Assembly: GCA_031278475.1 (NCBI GenBank)
Contig: JAITKK010000031.1
Span: 1 to 48,088 of the forward strand
DNA from: Deltaproteobacteria bacterium
GTDB lineage: Bacteria; Desulfobacterota; Desulfarculia; Adiutricales; Adiutricaceae
Direction of reading: 5' to 3'
DNA: 48,088 nt
Of this stretch, positions 1-8,389 are shown in pieces; positions within the stretch are counted from its first letter, which is position 1, and the number at the start of each line of letters is the position of its first letter. The position numbers were made by a program, and so were the translations under genes. Below the pieces are notes generated by a model. It was not told where the DNA came from, ran no database searches, and worked only from the letters and a program-made list of their open reading frames with translations.

Positions 1-54
1 ATCTTAATTCCCGTGCCAGCCAAGGCATCAAGGGTTTCCAGGAGACATAAAGGC

Positions 55-372
55 ATGGCAGATTTAGAGAAAGACATACCGGAATCCGAAACGATTCCTT
101 CCGACACGCAACCCGGGCCCGGTTCCGCCGCGGTCAAACCGGGCAAGGTGATTCCACTCCGCAAACTCAAGGTCGGCCAGAAGGCGATCATCAGCAACAT
201 CACGGCCGAAGGCGAGATGGGCAGGAGGATAAGGGACATGGGTTTGGTCCCAGGGGTCGAGCTCACCTGCATGGGCAGGGCCCCGCTCTACGACCCGGTG
301 GCCATGCGCCTGCTTGGCTTCACCCTGACCCTCAGGAACAACGAGGCCGACTACATCAAGGTCCAGGCCTGA
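55..372 (+). CDS. feoA: FeoA-type ferrous iron transport accessory protein
   Basis: Small cytoplasmic SH3-like protein that supports the FeoB Fe(II) transporter at the inner membrane. The conserved core (about residues 35-105) holds the family pattern: a start like PLRKLKVGQKAIISNI, then GEMGRRIRDMGLVPGVEL and RAPLYDPVAMRLLGFTLTLR. About 30 polar N-terminal residues precede it. I chose ATG at 55 because AGGAG at 40-44 lies 10 bases upstream; an in-frame GTG at 13 would add 14 residues but has no visible ribosome binding site. feoB follows after 261 bases. Identity is secure; the exact start is less so. Confidence 0.9.
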   Translation: MADLEKDIPESETIPSDTQPGPGSAAVKPGKVIPLRKLKVGQKAIISNITAEGEMGRRIRDMGLVPGVELTCMGRAPLYDPVAMRLLGFTLTLRNNEADYIKVQA

Positions 373-633
373 AGCCCTGCGCAAGGGGTATTTTTCCACC
401 TCACTTTCGTGGGATTGTCCGGTTCATTTGGTTTTGATCGTGCGATCGCTTGCCAAGGCAGGGTCTTGGCGGCCACGTTTTTTTCCAGCAAAAGCAGCGC
501 TGATAATTTGTCCGGCGCTTATTCCTTAAGATATTTTCGCTTAAATATTGATTTTGACTACCGATTCATTTCGATAAAGATCCCGGTGTGTCGAAAATTA
601 CGAAAATATACTTAAAACAAGGGTGGTATAAAC
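373..633. other. feoA-feoB intergenic spacer
   Basis: A 261-base spacer, more AT-rich than its neighbours, separates feoA and feoB. I see no third Feo gene, no convincing hairpin terminator and no clear Fur box. A purine-rich GGGTGG at 621-626 lies 7 bases before the TTG start of feoB and probably acts as its ribosome binding site. The spacer may hold a separate feoB promoter, but I cannot place one. Confidence 0.4.
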
Positions 634-2805
634 TTGTACGCCTCAGACGTAATCGCATTGGCCGGGAACCCCAATTCGGGGAAAACCACGGCTTTCAACC
701 ATTACACTGGCGCACGCCAGCACGTTGGGAACTACCCGGGCATTACCGTCGAGAAAAAGGAAGGCACCGCAAAGCTTGACGGCAAGAACATAATCCTTGT
801 GGATCTTCCCGGCACTTACTCACTTACCGCCTACTCCCTGGAGGAGATAGTCGCGAGGAAGGTGCTTGCCGAGGAAAGGCCCGGGGCGGTGATAGACGTG
901 CTGAACGCGGGTGTCCTGAACCGCAACCTTTACCTCTCCGTCCAGCTGTTGGAGCTTGGAATGCCCATCGTGCTGGCCCTCAACATGATGGACGAGGCCG
1001 AGTCGCAGGGCCTCAAGGTCAACATCAAGCGACTGGAGGAGCTCACCGGCATCAAATGCTTCCCCTGCGTGGCCCGCAACGGGGAAGGCCTCGAGCCCGC
1101 CCTGAGGGCGGCGGTGGAGCTGGCCAAGGAAACCAAGGGCAAGGGCAAGCCCTTGGAGATATCCTACGGTACCGACCTCGACCTAACCCTTAACGACATG
1201 ACCCCGCTGATAGAGGAAAACAAGGTCCTGACGGATTTTTACCCCGCCCGTTGGGTCGCCTTGAAGTTCCTTGAAAACGACACCGAGGTAATCGACCGCG
1301 CCAAGAAGGCGAACCCGCAAATTACCGAGAAGCTAGAGGGGATGGTCGACAAGGTGACCAAACACCTCAAGACCACCATGGACACCTACCCGGAGGCCTT
1401 GATAGCCGACTACCGTTACGGCTGGATCAACTCCATATTGAAAAACGGTGTCATTGAGAACCAGGAGGAGGTTTTCTCCCGCACGGACTTCTCCGACAAG
1501 ATTGACAGGGTGCTCACCCACAGGATAGTGGGTCCCGTAATCCTCCTGTTGGTGCTCTACTGCCTCTACTACGTGACCATCCAGATAGGCGCTTACCCGA
1601 ACGATTGGGTGTCGGCGTTCTTCGATTGGCTCAGCGGACTGATGGGGGATCTCCTCGAAAATTCGCCAGGGATCAAATCGCTCGTGTGCGACGGGATTAT
1701 AGCCGGCGTGGGGGGTGTCTTGGGTTTCGTGCCCCTCATAATGATTATGTTCCTGTTCATCTCCATCCTGGAGGACTCAGGCTACATGGCGCGGGTTGCC
1801 TACATGATGGACCGGATTTTCAGGATTTTCGGGCTGCACGGGGCATCGATAATGCCCTTCATCATAAGCGGCGGCATAGCCGGCGGCTGCGCTGTTCCGG
1901 GGGTCATGGCGACAAGGACCCTGCGATCGCCTCTGGAACGCCTCGCAACCATCCTCACCCTGCCCTTCATGATGTGCGGGGCCAAGATACCGGTGATCAT
2001 GCTTTTCACGAGCGTGTTCTTCGAGAAACACCAGGCCTTGTACATGTCCCTGTTCACCGTGGCGGGCTGGGTTGTCGCCCTCTTGGTTGCTTTGTTCCTG
2101 AGGCACACGATCATCCCGGGCAAGTCGACCCCCTTCGTGATGGAGCTGCCGCCCTACCGCATGCCGGTCGCGTCTGGCGTCGTCATCCACACCTGGGAGC
2201 GCACCTGGCAGTACATAAAGAAGGCGGGGACCGTAATTCTTGCAATCTCCATCCTCATGTGGGCGTCCATGACCTACCCGAGCCCATCGGATGAGCAGGA
2301 AGCGCAGATCCACGGCCAGATCGAGGCGATACAGGCCAATACCGCGCTATCCGACGAGGAAAAGGAGGCGCAGGTCGCAGAACTCGAGAATTCCGACCAG
2401 AGCTCGCATCTCGCAAACTCCTACGCCGGGCGCCTCGGAAGGTCGCTCGAACCCATCACCAAGTACGCTGGGTTTGACTGGCAGACCAACATCGCCCTGA
2501 TTGGCGGCATCATGGCCAAGGAGGTTGTCCTAACCACAATGGGCACCGCATACTCGCTTGGCGCGGTGGATGAGGACGATACCACCTCGCTCAAGGATAA
2601 GGTGGCAAACGATCCGCACTGGAACGCAAGCCCGGCCAACACCATGGCGTTTTTGGTCTTCACCCTATTGTATTCCCCCTGCTTCGTGACCCTCCTTGTC
2701 ATACGGCAGGAAACCGGGAAATGGCGGTGGACATTCTGGAGCCTGTTCTTCAATCTCGGCCTCGCATTCGTTGCGGCGGTAATAGTCAAGCACCTTATGA
2801 CCTGA
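634..2805 (+). CDS. feoB: FeoB ferrous iron transporter with G-protein domain
   Basis: Inner-membrane Fe(II) transporter of 723 residues, within the usual FeoB range. The N-terminal GTPase domain shows G1 GNPNSGKT (residues 11-18), switch I GNYPGITVEKKEG (32-44), G3 DLPGTYSL (57-64) and G4 NMMD (118-121). A helical domain follows, then about eight to ten membrane segments from residue 300 on, with the Gate-type stretch SGGIAGGCAVPGVMATRTL and a second one near GGIMAKEVVLTTMGTAYSLG. A hydrophilic loop rich in Glu and Gln (about residues 555-600) lies between the two membrane halves. The start is TTG at 634; no better in-frame start is visible. A hairpin terminator follows the stop. Confidence 0.96.
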   Translation: MYASDVIALAGNPNSGKTTAFNHYTGARQHVGNYPGITVEKKEGTAKLDGKNIILVDLPGTYSLTAYSLEEIVARKVLAEERPGAVIDVLNAGVLNRNLYLSVQLLELGMPIVLALNMMDEAESQGLKVNIKRLEELTGIKCFPCVARNGEGLEPALRAAVELAKETKGKGKPLEISYGTDLDLTLNDMTPLIEENKVLTDFYPARWVALKFLENDTEVIDRAKKANPQITEKLEGMVDKVTKHLKTTMDTYPEALIADYRYGWINSILKNGVIENQEEVFSRTDFSDKIDRVLTHRIVGPVILLLVLYCLYYVTIQIGAYPNDWVSAFFDWLSGLMGDLLENSPGIKSLVCDGIIAGVGGVLGFVPLIMIMFLFISILEDSGYMARVAYMMDRIFRIFGLHGASIMPFIISGGIAGGCAVPGVMATRTLRSPLERLATILTLPFMMCGAKIPVIMLFTSVFFEKHQALYMSLFTVAGWVVALLVALFLRHTIIPGKSTPFVMELPPYRMPVASGVVIHTWERTWQYIKKAGTVILAISILMWASMTYPSPSDEQEAQIHGQIEAIQANTALSDEEKEAQVAELENSDQSSHLANSYAGRLGRSLEPITKYAGFDWQTNIALIGGIMAKEVVLTTMGTAYSLGAVDEDDTTSLKDKVANDPHWNASPANTMAFLVFTLLYSPCFVTLLVIRQETGKWRWTFWSLFFNLGLAFVAAVIVKHLMT

Positions 2806-2832
2806 CGATTTGGTTGGCGGCATGGCAGGTAA

Positions 2833-2867
2833 GCCGGTTCCGGGTTACTCCGGGGCCGGCTTTTTTT
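2833..2867 (+). terminator. Intrinsic terminator after feoB
   Basis: Arms GCCGGTTCCGG (2833-2843) and CCGGGGCCGGC (2850-2860) pair over 11 bp, two of them G-U, and are followed by seven T (2861-2867). It lies 28 bases after the feoB stop and closes the feoAB unit. Confidence 0.85.
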
Positions 2868-2964
2868 CGACATCCTGGGCATGAAAGGAGCGAGATTTCC
2901 ACCAGAAACTTAAAATGAAAAATCATAGACGGGGGCAAGGGGGAGCTTGCATCTGAAACTTATA

Positions 2965-3052
2965 TGCCATTTATATGCCATTTGCTTGCCATTTACTTGC
3001 CATTTATATGCCATTTATTTGCCATTTTCTTGCCATTTTCTTGCCATTAAGC
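2965..3052. repeat. 11-bp tandem array, eight units
   Basis: Eight head-to-tail 11-base units of the form TGCCATTTAYT (for example 2965-2975, 2987-2997, 3009-3019), with changes confined to the last four bases. The array sits in the 337-base gap between the feoB terminator and the next gene, where I see nothing else apart from an AT-rich stretch at 3050-3130. The period is close to one DNA helical turn, so the TGCCA blocks fall on one face of the helix. Confidence 0.85.
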
Positions 3053-3204
3053 TATCAATAATTTGAAGCCCCCCTCAAATCGCCTGCGCTCGCTCAAAAT
3101 TCAAAAATTTCACATAATGGTGGCTTTTGTGATAAAGTGATGGCCCTCTGCGGGCCGATGGCTGGCCTCAAGGGCAGGTCAATGCAAGGCCAAGGGAGCG
3201 GACT

Positions 3205-4179
3205 ATGGAAAAGAAAGAGCTGTTGGACAGGGTTTTCAGGGGGGAGGACGTCCCAAGGGTCCCGGTGGGCTTCTGGTTCCATTTCCTAGAAGACGCCGAG
3301 ACCGGGGATGCCGTGGCCGATCCGGGCACGATCGAGAGAAACATTGCGGGGCACAGGGCCTTCATCGAGAATTTCCAGCCGGACATGGTAAAAGTAATGT
3401 CCGATGGCTTTTTCCGTTACCCTGTCGAGGGACCCTTGGAAAGTGTTTCCGATCTATCCGGCTCCATTAGGGAAATCGACTCATCCCACCCTTGGATCCA
3501 AAAGCAGTTGGGTCTTTTCGCCTCGGTTTCGGCGATAGATCCTAAAAACAACTACTTTTACAACGTCTTCTCGCCGCTAACCACGCTCAGGTTCATGGTT
3601 GGGTACCCAAAGATCAAAAGTTTCCTTAAGGAGTCCCCTTCCCAGGTAAGCGACGCGCTCCGGGCCATGGGCCAAGGCCTCTCGAAGTTGGCTGGGGCCA
3701 TTGTTTCCGAACACAAGGGCATGGGAATCTACTTAAGCGTCCAGAACCCGGACATTTCGGCCTTTTCCGATGCATTTTACGAGGAATACGTAGCCCCGTC
3801 CGAAAAATCCGTGCTCGCATCCGCAAACGCCGCGGGCGGCCGCAACATTCTCCACATCTGCGGCTACTCCGGGGTCAGGAACAACGTGGCTTTCTTTGGA
3901 TCCTACGAGGCGGAGGCGTTCAACTGGGCGGTCCAGGTGGAGGGAATCCCGCTTTCCAAGGGCAGGGGGCTCTTTCCCGGGAAAGCCCTGATAGGGGGGT
4001 TCGCAAACCCCCCTGGCTCGCTCATCCATACGGGCAATCGTGAGGGGATACAGGCCTTCACCAAACAGCTCATGGAGGATGCCGGCAATAGGTCCCTTGT
4101 GATAGGCGCGGACTGCACCGTGCCCAACGACATCTCCCTTGAGAGGCTCCGCTGGGTCAGGGAAGCGGCTATCCTGTGA
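3205..4179 (+). CDS. Uroporphyrinogen decarboxylase-superfamily protein, MtaA/CmuA-like
   Basis: A 324-residue member of the UROD fold family. The zinc-ligand pattern of the corrinoid methyltransferases MtaA/CmuA can be seen: HICG (about residue 215) and a later Cys in IGADCTVP (about residue 302). The N-terminal Arg-rich substrate motif of HemE (the MRQAGR region) is missing. This points to methyl transfer to or from a corrinoid or coenzyme rather than haem synthesis; the substrate is unknown. ATG at 3205 follows AAGGGAG with good spacing. Its last 11 bases overlap the 3' end of the convergent potC gene. No partner corrinoid protein is encoded nearby. Confidence 0.75.
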   Translation: MEKKELLDRVFRGEDVPRVPVGFWFHFLEDAETGDAVADPGTIERNIAGHRAFIENFQPDMVKVMSDGFFRYPVEGPLESVSDLSGSIREIDSSHPWIQKQLGLFASVSAIDPKNNYFYNVFSPLTTLRFMVGYPKIKSFLKESPSQVSDALRAMGQGLSKLAGAIVSEHKGMGIYLSVQNPDISAFSDAFYEEYVAPSEKSVLASANAAGGRNILHICGYSGVRNNVAFFGSYEAEAFNWAVQVEGIPLSKGRGLFPGKALIGGFANPPGSLIHTGNREGIQAFTKQLMEDAGNRSLVIGADCTVPNDISLERLRWVREAAIL

Positions 4180-5074
4180 TGACACCCCCGGGGCCGGCGT
4201 CCCCGGCACCCCGCCCCTCCTTGGCCTTGGGCGGCAGGCCAAGTTTCTCCCTCTCTTTTTCGACCTTTGCCTCGCTTTTCTTGGTGACAAGCCTTGAAAG
4301 CCTCTCCGCGAGTATGACCAGAAGCACGGTGACGGTCAGCATCATCGTCGACAGGGCGTGTATCTCCGGGGTTATGCCGCGTTTGAGCGAGGCGTAGATG
4401 AAGATTGGGAGCGTCACGGAGTCCGGGCCGTGGGTGAAGAAGCTGATTATGAAGTCGTCCAGGGACAAAGTGAAGGCGAGCATCGCCCCGGCGATGATGG
4501 AAGGGGCCAAAAGCGGGAGCGTGAGGTGCCTGAACCGGTAGTAGGCCGTGGCGTTGAGGTCGCTTGCGGCGAGCTCGATGTCATCGTCCATGGTAGCGAG
4601 CCTGCTGCGCACCACAAGCGTCACGAAAGATATCTGGAAGGTCACATGGGAGAGTATCAGTGTGAAAAAGCCCATGTCGAACACGCTGGAAAAGGTCCTG
4701 AAAAAGCCGAAGGCCATGGTGAGGGCGACCGCCATTATAATGTCCGGGACGACTATGGGCAGGTTTATGAACAGTTTGAACAGCCAGTTGAGGGACTTGG
4801 GGAAGGTTACCCTGTGAAGCCCAAGGGCAAGCATGGTGCCCAGCACCGTCGCGACCACGGTCGAGATGCAGGCGACTATCAGGCTGTTGCGGGTTGCCTC
4901 CAGTATGAGCTCGTTTGAGAAGAGCTTCTCGTACCAGCTGAAGGTGAAGCCCCTCCAGGACAACCCGTAGCGGGAGTTGTTGAAGGAGAAAACCACGACG
5001 GCCAAGGACGGCACGTACAATAGCGCCATGCAGAAATAGGCCACACAGGTGAATAGGAAGTTAGGTCTTGGCAT
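4169..5074 (-). CDS. potC: PotC-like ABC transporter permease (polyamine type)
   Basis: Inner-membrane permease of 301 residues with about six membrane helices. The cytoplasmic EAA loop that contacts the ATPase is visible as ELAASDLNATAYYRFRHLTL (about residues 165-184), followed by LPLLAPSIIAGAMLAFTLSLDDFIISFF, typical of PotC/YdcV proteins. The C-terminus extends past the last helix with a charged, Gly-rich tail. The start codon lies 1 base after the potB stop, so translation is probably coupled. It is the third gene of potA-potB-potC. The substrate is likely spermidine or putrescine, but the binding protein that would fix specificity is absent. Confidence 0.88.
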   Translation of the reverse strand: MPRPNFLFTCVAYFCMALLYVPSLAVVVFSFNNSRYGLSWRGFTFSWYEKLFSNELILEATRNSLIVACISTVVATVLGTMLALGLHRVTFPKSLNWLFKLFINLPIVVPDIIMAVALTMAFGFFRTFSSVFDMGFFTLILSHVTFQISFVTLVVRSRLATMDDDIELAASDLNATAYYRFRHLTLPLLAPSIIAGAMLAFTLSLDDFIISFFTHGPDSVTLPIFIYASLKRGITPEIHALSTMMLTVTVLLVILAERLSRLVTKKSEAKVEKEREKLGLPPKAKEGRGAGDAGPGGVITG

Positions 5075-5075
5075 T

Positions 5076-5987
5076 TCAGTACAGGCTCGAGTCCTTGGTA
5101 AGCCTTGTCGTTCGGAACAGGGCGAAGCTAAGGAGGGTCAGCACCATGAGCGCGAGGCTAAGGGTTGCCCCGAAGGGCCAGTCCCTCGACTGGGAGAATT
5201 GCAGCTGGATGAGGTTCCCTATCAGCATGTACTTGGCGCCGCCCAGGATGTCGGTCACCACGTACATGGCCATGGCCGGGACGAAGGTGATGATTATCCC
5301 GGCGAAGAGCCCGTGGACGGTCTGCGGGAATATGGCCTCGAAAAAGATCTTGAACCTGCTCGCATAGAGGTCCTTCGCGGCCAGCACCAGGTGCCAGTTC
5401 ATGCGCTCCACGGCCGCGTAAAGCGGGAGAGCCGTAAACGGCAGGAACGTGGTGATCATCCCTAGGTAGACGGCCGCAGTCCCCGGGTAGAGCGCCGAGC
5501 CGGGGCTGGTTATGCCCAAAAACGAGCATAATAGCGCGAGAGGCGTGTTGGGGCTCAGGATCAGCTGCCAGGCGTAGGTGCGGATGACGATGTTCGTGCA
5601 AAAGGGCACGTTTAGGAGGATGAGCCACACAAGCCGCCCGAACGCCGTTTTCCTGCCGGCGATGAAGAAGGCCAATGGGTAGGACAGGAGGATGCAGGCT
5701 AGGGTAGTGAAAAAGGCCTCCCGCAGGCTGCGCAGCATTATGAGGAGAAAATCGGGGCTCCAGCCGTAGAGGCTGAAGCCGATGAGGCGCTTGTAGTTCT
5801 CAAAGGACAGCACCCACTGGATCTCCCCGAACTCGCCCCTCTGCGCGAACGAGATGAGGACGAGCCCCAGGCAGGGTATGGCAAGGAACGCCGTCAGGCA
5901 GACCAGGGCCGGGAAGGCTATGGAGAAGCCCACTAGCTGTTTTTTGAGGTCTCCCCTTGGGGCCTTGAGGAAGGACGGAAATTTCAT
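5076..5987 (-). CDS. potB: PotB-like ABC transporter permease (polyamine type)
   Basis: Inner-membrane permease of 303 residues, partner of PotC. Membrane segments include LVGFSIAFPALVCLTAFLAI near the N-terminus; the EAA loop appears as LVLAAKDLYASRFKIFFEAI (about residues 205-225). I chose ATG at 5987 because GGAGGG lies just upstream in the transcript and the N-terminal sequence then matches PotB length; an in-frame ATG at 6035 would add 16 residues without hydrophobic character. A 209-base spacer with a very stable hairpin separates it from potA, so expression relative to the ATPase may be tuned at the RNA level. Confidence 0.88.
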   Translation of the reverse strand: MKFPSFLKAPRGDLKKQLVGFSIAFPALVCLTAFLAIPCLGLVLISFAQRGEFGEIQWVLSFENYKRLIGFSLYGWSPDFLLIMLRSLREAFFTTLACILLSYPLAFFIAGRKTAFGRLVWLILLNVPFCTNIVIRTYAWQLILSPNTPLALLCSFLGITSPGSALYPGTAAVYLGMITTFLPFTALPLYAAVERMNWHLVLAAKDLYASRFKIFFEAIFPQTVHGLFAGIIITFVPAMAMYVVTDILGGAKYMLIGNLIQLQFSQSRDWPFGATLSLALMVLTLLSFALFRTTRLTKDSSLY

Positions 5988-6116
5988 TTTCCCTCCAGGG
6001 ACCGGCAAAGGCGCGCCTATCCAGGCTTTGGGCAATCGCTGGGCTTTTTGGGGGGCGCTTTGTCGGAGCCGGGGCAGGCGTCTTGGGCGACGCCCGAAAG
6101 GATTGCCTAGAAAATT

Positions 6117-6163
6117 GGCCCCTGCAGGCCGCGCCCGGAATACGGGCGCGGCCTGCGGGGGCC
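6117..6163 (-). terminator. 21-bp intercistronic hairpin between potA and potB (attenuator or RNA stabiliser)
   Basis: Arms 6117-6137 and 6143-6163 pair over 21 bp with a single G-U and a 5-base loop (GAATA). The inner 14 bp (GCAGGCCGCGCCCG and its complement) are perfect. On the transcribed minus strand the stem is followed by AATTTTCT, a short U stretch. It could end part of the potA transcript, or protect the potA mRNA 3' end after processing. It is too strong to be chance; the role is inferred. Confidence 0.6.
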
Positions 6164-6196
6164 ATTTATCACTCCCCGGACGAGCCGGGGCAAGGC

Positions 6197-7522
6197 TCAG
6201 GCCTCTTCCTGGGAGAGGCAGGGCTCGGAGTAGGGCTCAAGGACCCTCAGGTCCTTCTTCCTGATGGACAGCACCAAGGAGTCGCCCTTCTTCCAGGCAT
6301 TTTCCTTGGAGGTGGTGACCACCTGTATGGTGGAGCGGCCGTCCCCGTCCGTGTTCTCCACGGAGCAGAGCAGCTCCAGGGCGTAGCCCCTGTAGCGGAC
6401 CTGGTCCACCACGGCGTTTAGCTCGAGGTGCTTCTTGGGCGGCGTTTTCTCCCTATGGAACCTGATGGCGTCAGACCTTGGGGCCGGCTCCGGGTAGTAG
6501 GGCCCGTAGGACAGCTCGTCTTCGCCCGACAAAAGCTCGCCGTTGGAGACCAAGCCGTAGGCAAGCTTCCCCTCTTCCTGGTACTCCTCGGAAAAGACGG
6601 CGTCGTCGGAGCGCAGCTTCCCGAGCTTCGCGAAGGCCTTCTGACGCTTCTCCCGCTTCAGCCTCTTCACGGAGATGAGCTCGGGGTTGATGAGTATCTT
6701 TTCACCGGTCCCGCTTAGGGCCTCCCCGTCGGAGTAGAAGGGCAGGGTGACGGACTGGTTGCTCACGGCCCCGTCGTAGATGTTGGGCTTGCCCATGAAC
6801 TCGGCGACGAAGACGTTCTTGGGGGAAAAGTATATGTTGTCCGGCTCGTCCAGCTGGACTATCCGCCCCTTGTTGAGGATGGCCATGTAGTTGCATATGT
6901 TCATGGCCTCCTCCCGGTCGTGGGTGACCATGAGGAAGATGGTCTTGTTCTTCTGCTGCAGCCGCAGGAGATCCTGGGACACCTTGGACTTGAGGTACTC
7001 GTCCAGGTGGCTCATGGGTTCGTCCAAAAGCAGCACCTGGGGCTCGTTCACGAGGGCCCTGGCGAGGGCCACCCTCTGCTGCTGGCCGCCGGAGAGCTGG
7101 TCCGGGTACCTGTCCTCCAGGCCGTCAAGCTCCAGGGAATCGATGGTCGCGAGGAAGAGCTCCCTCTTGGCATCGAAGATGCCCTGGGCCCTGAGCCCGA
7201 ACGCTATGTTGTCTTTCACCGTGAGATGGGGGAAAAGGGCAAAGTTCTGGAATACGGTGTTGACTTTTCTGAGGTTGGCCGGGTAAGAAGTGATGTCCTC
7301 GCCGTTTAGGGTTATGGTGCCGCTGTCGAGCGACTCAAGGCCCGCGATTATCCGCAATAGGGTCGACTTGCCGCAACCCGAGGGCCCCAAAAGGGCGAAG
7401 AAACTGTTGGTGGGAACATCAAGGTTGATGTTTCTGAGGACGGGTCCTTTGCTAGGATCAAAGGTCTTGTAGACGCCTTTGATTGAAAGACCAAGGTTGC
7501 TAGTGGTGATGGTTCCTTCCAA
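6197..7522 (-). CDS. potA: PotA-like ABC transporter ATPase (polyamine type)
   Basis: Cytoplasmic ATPase that drives import through PotB and PotC. Seen: Walker A GPSGCGKST (about residues 48-56), Q-loop NTVFQNFALFPHLTV, signature LSGGQQQRVALARAL (about 142-156), Walker B VLLLDEPMSHLD and the switch His in MVTHDREEAM. A TOBE-type C-terminal region begins near residue 245. At 441 residues it is longer than typical PotA (about 370-380): a charged stretch of roughly 80 residues rich in Lys, Glu and Ser interrupts the C-terminal domain (about residues 285-365). The start is TTG at 7522; AGGGGG lies about 15 bases upstream, so the start is uncertain. Confidence 0.9.
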   Translation of the reverse strand: MEGTITTSNLGLSIKGVYKTFDPSKGPVLRNINLDVPTNSFFALLGPSGCGKSTLLRIIAGLESLDSGTITLNGEDITSYPANLRKVNTVFQNFALFPHLTVKDNIAFGLRAQGIFDAKRELFLATIDSLELDGLEDRYPDQLSGGQQQRVALARALVNEPQVLLLDEPMSHLDEYLKSKVSQDLLRLQQKNKTIFLMVTHDREEAMNICNYMAILNKGRIVQLDEPDNIYFSPKNVFVAEFMGKPNIYDGAVSNQSVTLPFYSDGEALSGTGEKILINPELISVKRLKREKRQKAFAKLGKLRSDDAVFSEEYQEEGKLAYGLVSNGELLSGEDELSYGPYYPEPAPRSDAIRFHREKTPPKKHLELNAVVDQVRYRGYALELLCSVENTDGDGRSTIQVVTTSKENAWKKGDSLVLSIRKKDLRVLEPYSEPCLSQEEA

Positions 7523-7874
7523 TTACTATCATATGCCCCCTTTCTCCCGAAAGTTAAGAGTGATTGGTATAGAAGTGTGGCCGCCTTGTGGGCGACCCCC
7601 GCCTTTGGGGCGGGTGCGCCAAGGACAAGATTCCCTGGCGGATTTTCACGAAAGTTAGGTCCACGCAAAAGCGGATCAAAAGGTACAACAGTTGGAAATT
7701 TTGGACATCTGAACTCCAAATAAACCAATTATTAGCCTTTTGCGGATCTACCAGTGAAAAATAGTCGCCGCCTTCCAATCATTAAGGGGAATTTAGCTTC
7801 TATACTGGCTTGGGCGTTTCGGAGGCTATGCTTTGGTTGGTCAGTGAGGGTTCGTGAGTCACCTCTTTGGGGTT
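7523..7874. other. potA upstream region without a gene
   Basis: About 350 bases upstream of potA hold no convincing gene; open frames here lack a ribosome binding site and family-like sequence. A small GC-rich hairpin (CCCGCC and GGCGGG around 7595-7612) lies in what would be the potA leader. The potA promoter must lie here or in the AT-rich part near 7700-7800. Confidence 0.4.
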
Positions 7875-7905
7875 AAAAAAAGCCAGGGAAGGCCCTGGTT
7901 TTTTT
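7875..7905. terminator. Bidirectional intrinsic terminator
   Basis: The stem CCAGGG (7883-7888) with CCCTGG (7893-7898) is flanked by seven A on the left (7875-7881) and seven T on the right (7899-7905), so it can act on both strands and the stem extends through A-T pairs. It has no annotated gene directly on either side, which hints at an unseen short transcript or at insulation of potA from the riboswitch unit. Confidence 0.75.
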
Positions 7906-7973
7906 GGGCTTGCCCCTGAAGCTGCATGGGGCGAGTTATGTGGGTTGTGGCCCAGGAAGCATACCTGCGCCAA

Positions 7974-7996
7974 ATTATGTCCAAGACGGACATAAT
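7974..7996. promoter_or_regulatory. Perfect 9-bp palindrome, possible operator
   Basis: ATTATGTCC (7974-7982) and GGACATAAT (7988-7996) are exact inverted copies 5 bases apart. The site lies in a gene-free, AT-rich stretch upstream of the cobalamin riboswitch. It has the form of a dimeric repressor site, or it may form a hairpin. The regulator is unknown. Confidence 0.3.
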
Positions 7997-8207
7997 GTTA
8001 GATATTTATAGCACGCCGGATGCCAGTTTTCAAGTTTTTTCGGCACTTTTTTGCTAAATATTTGTAAAATCCCACTTTTTTAGACCGATTTCGGCACTGG
8101 TTTGGCTTATTTCCTGGCTCAAATGCCATTTTTTGCTCTTTTTACGGGATCAACGTATTTTTTATAATATAATAACTTTCACTATTTTTATGAATAGTTA
8201 TATATAT

Positions 8208-8224
8208 TTAATGAGAATTATCAT
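8208..8224. promoter_or_regulatory. Weak Fur-box-like site in an AT-rich promoter region
   Basis: AATGAGAATTATCA at 8210-8223 resembles the 7-1-7 Fur consensus (TGATAATnATTATCA) with several departures. The surrounding 8150-8230 stretch is almost all A and T, as expected for the promoter of the riboswitch transcript. The Fur assignment is a guess; an AT-rich promoter here is likelier. Confidence 0.2.
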
Positions 8225-8389
8225 ATATGACATTTGAGCGGATTTGGGCCGGTTCAGGCGAATTCCACCTCGAGGTAGGCCCCAAATGTGGGAAAACAGG
8301 GAAAAGGGTTCTTATGGGTACAAAGGCTGCGGGAAACTGGGCTCCCTTTGCGGTTTTTGTATTGACAAGGCCCGAGCTATGTTTAATAA

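Noticed and set aside
1777-2313. 178-codon minus-strand frame within feoB
   Set aside because: Shadow of the FeoB membrane domain; FeoB is well conserved in the other frame.
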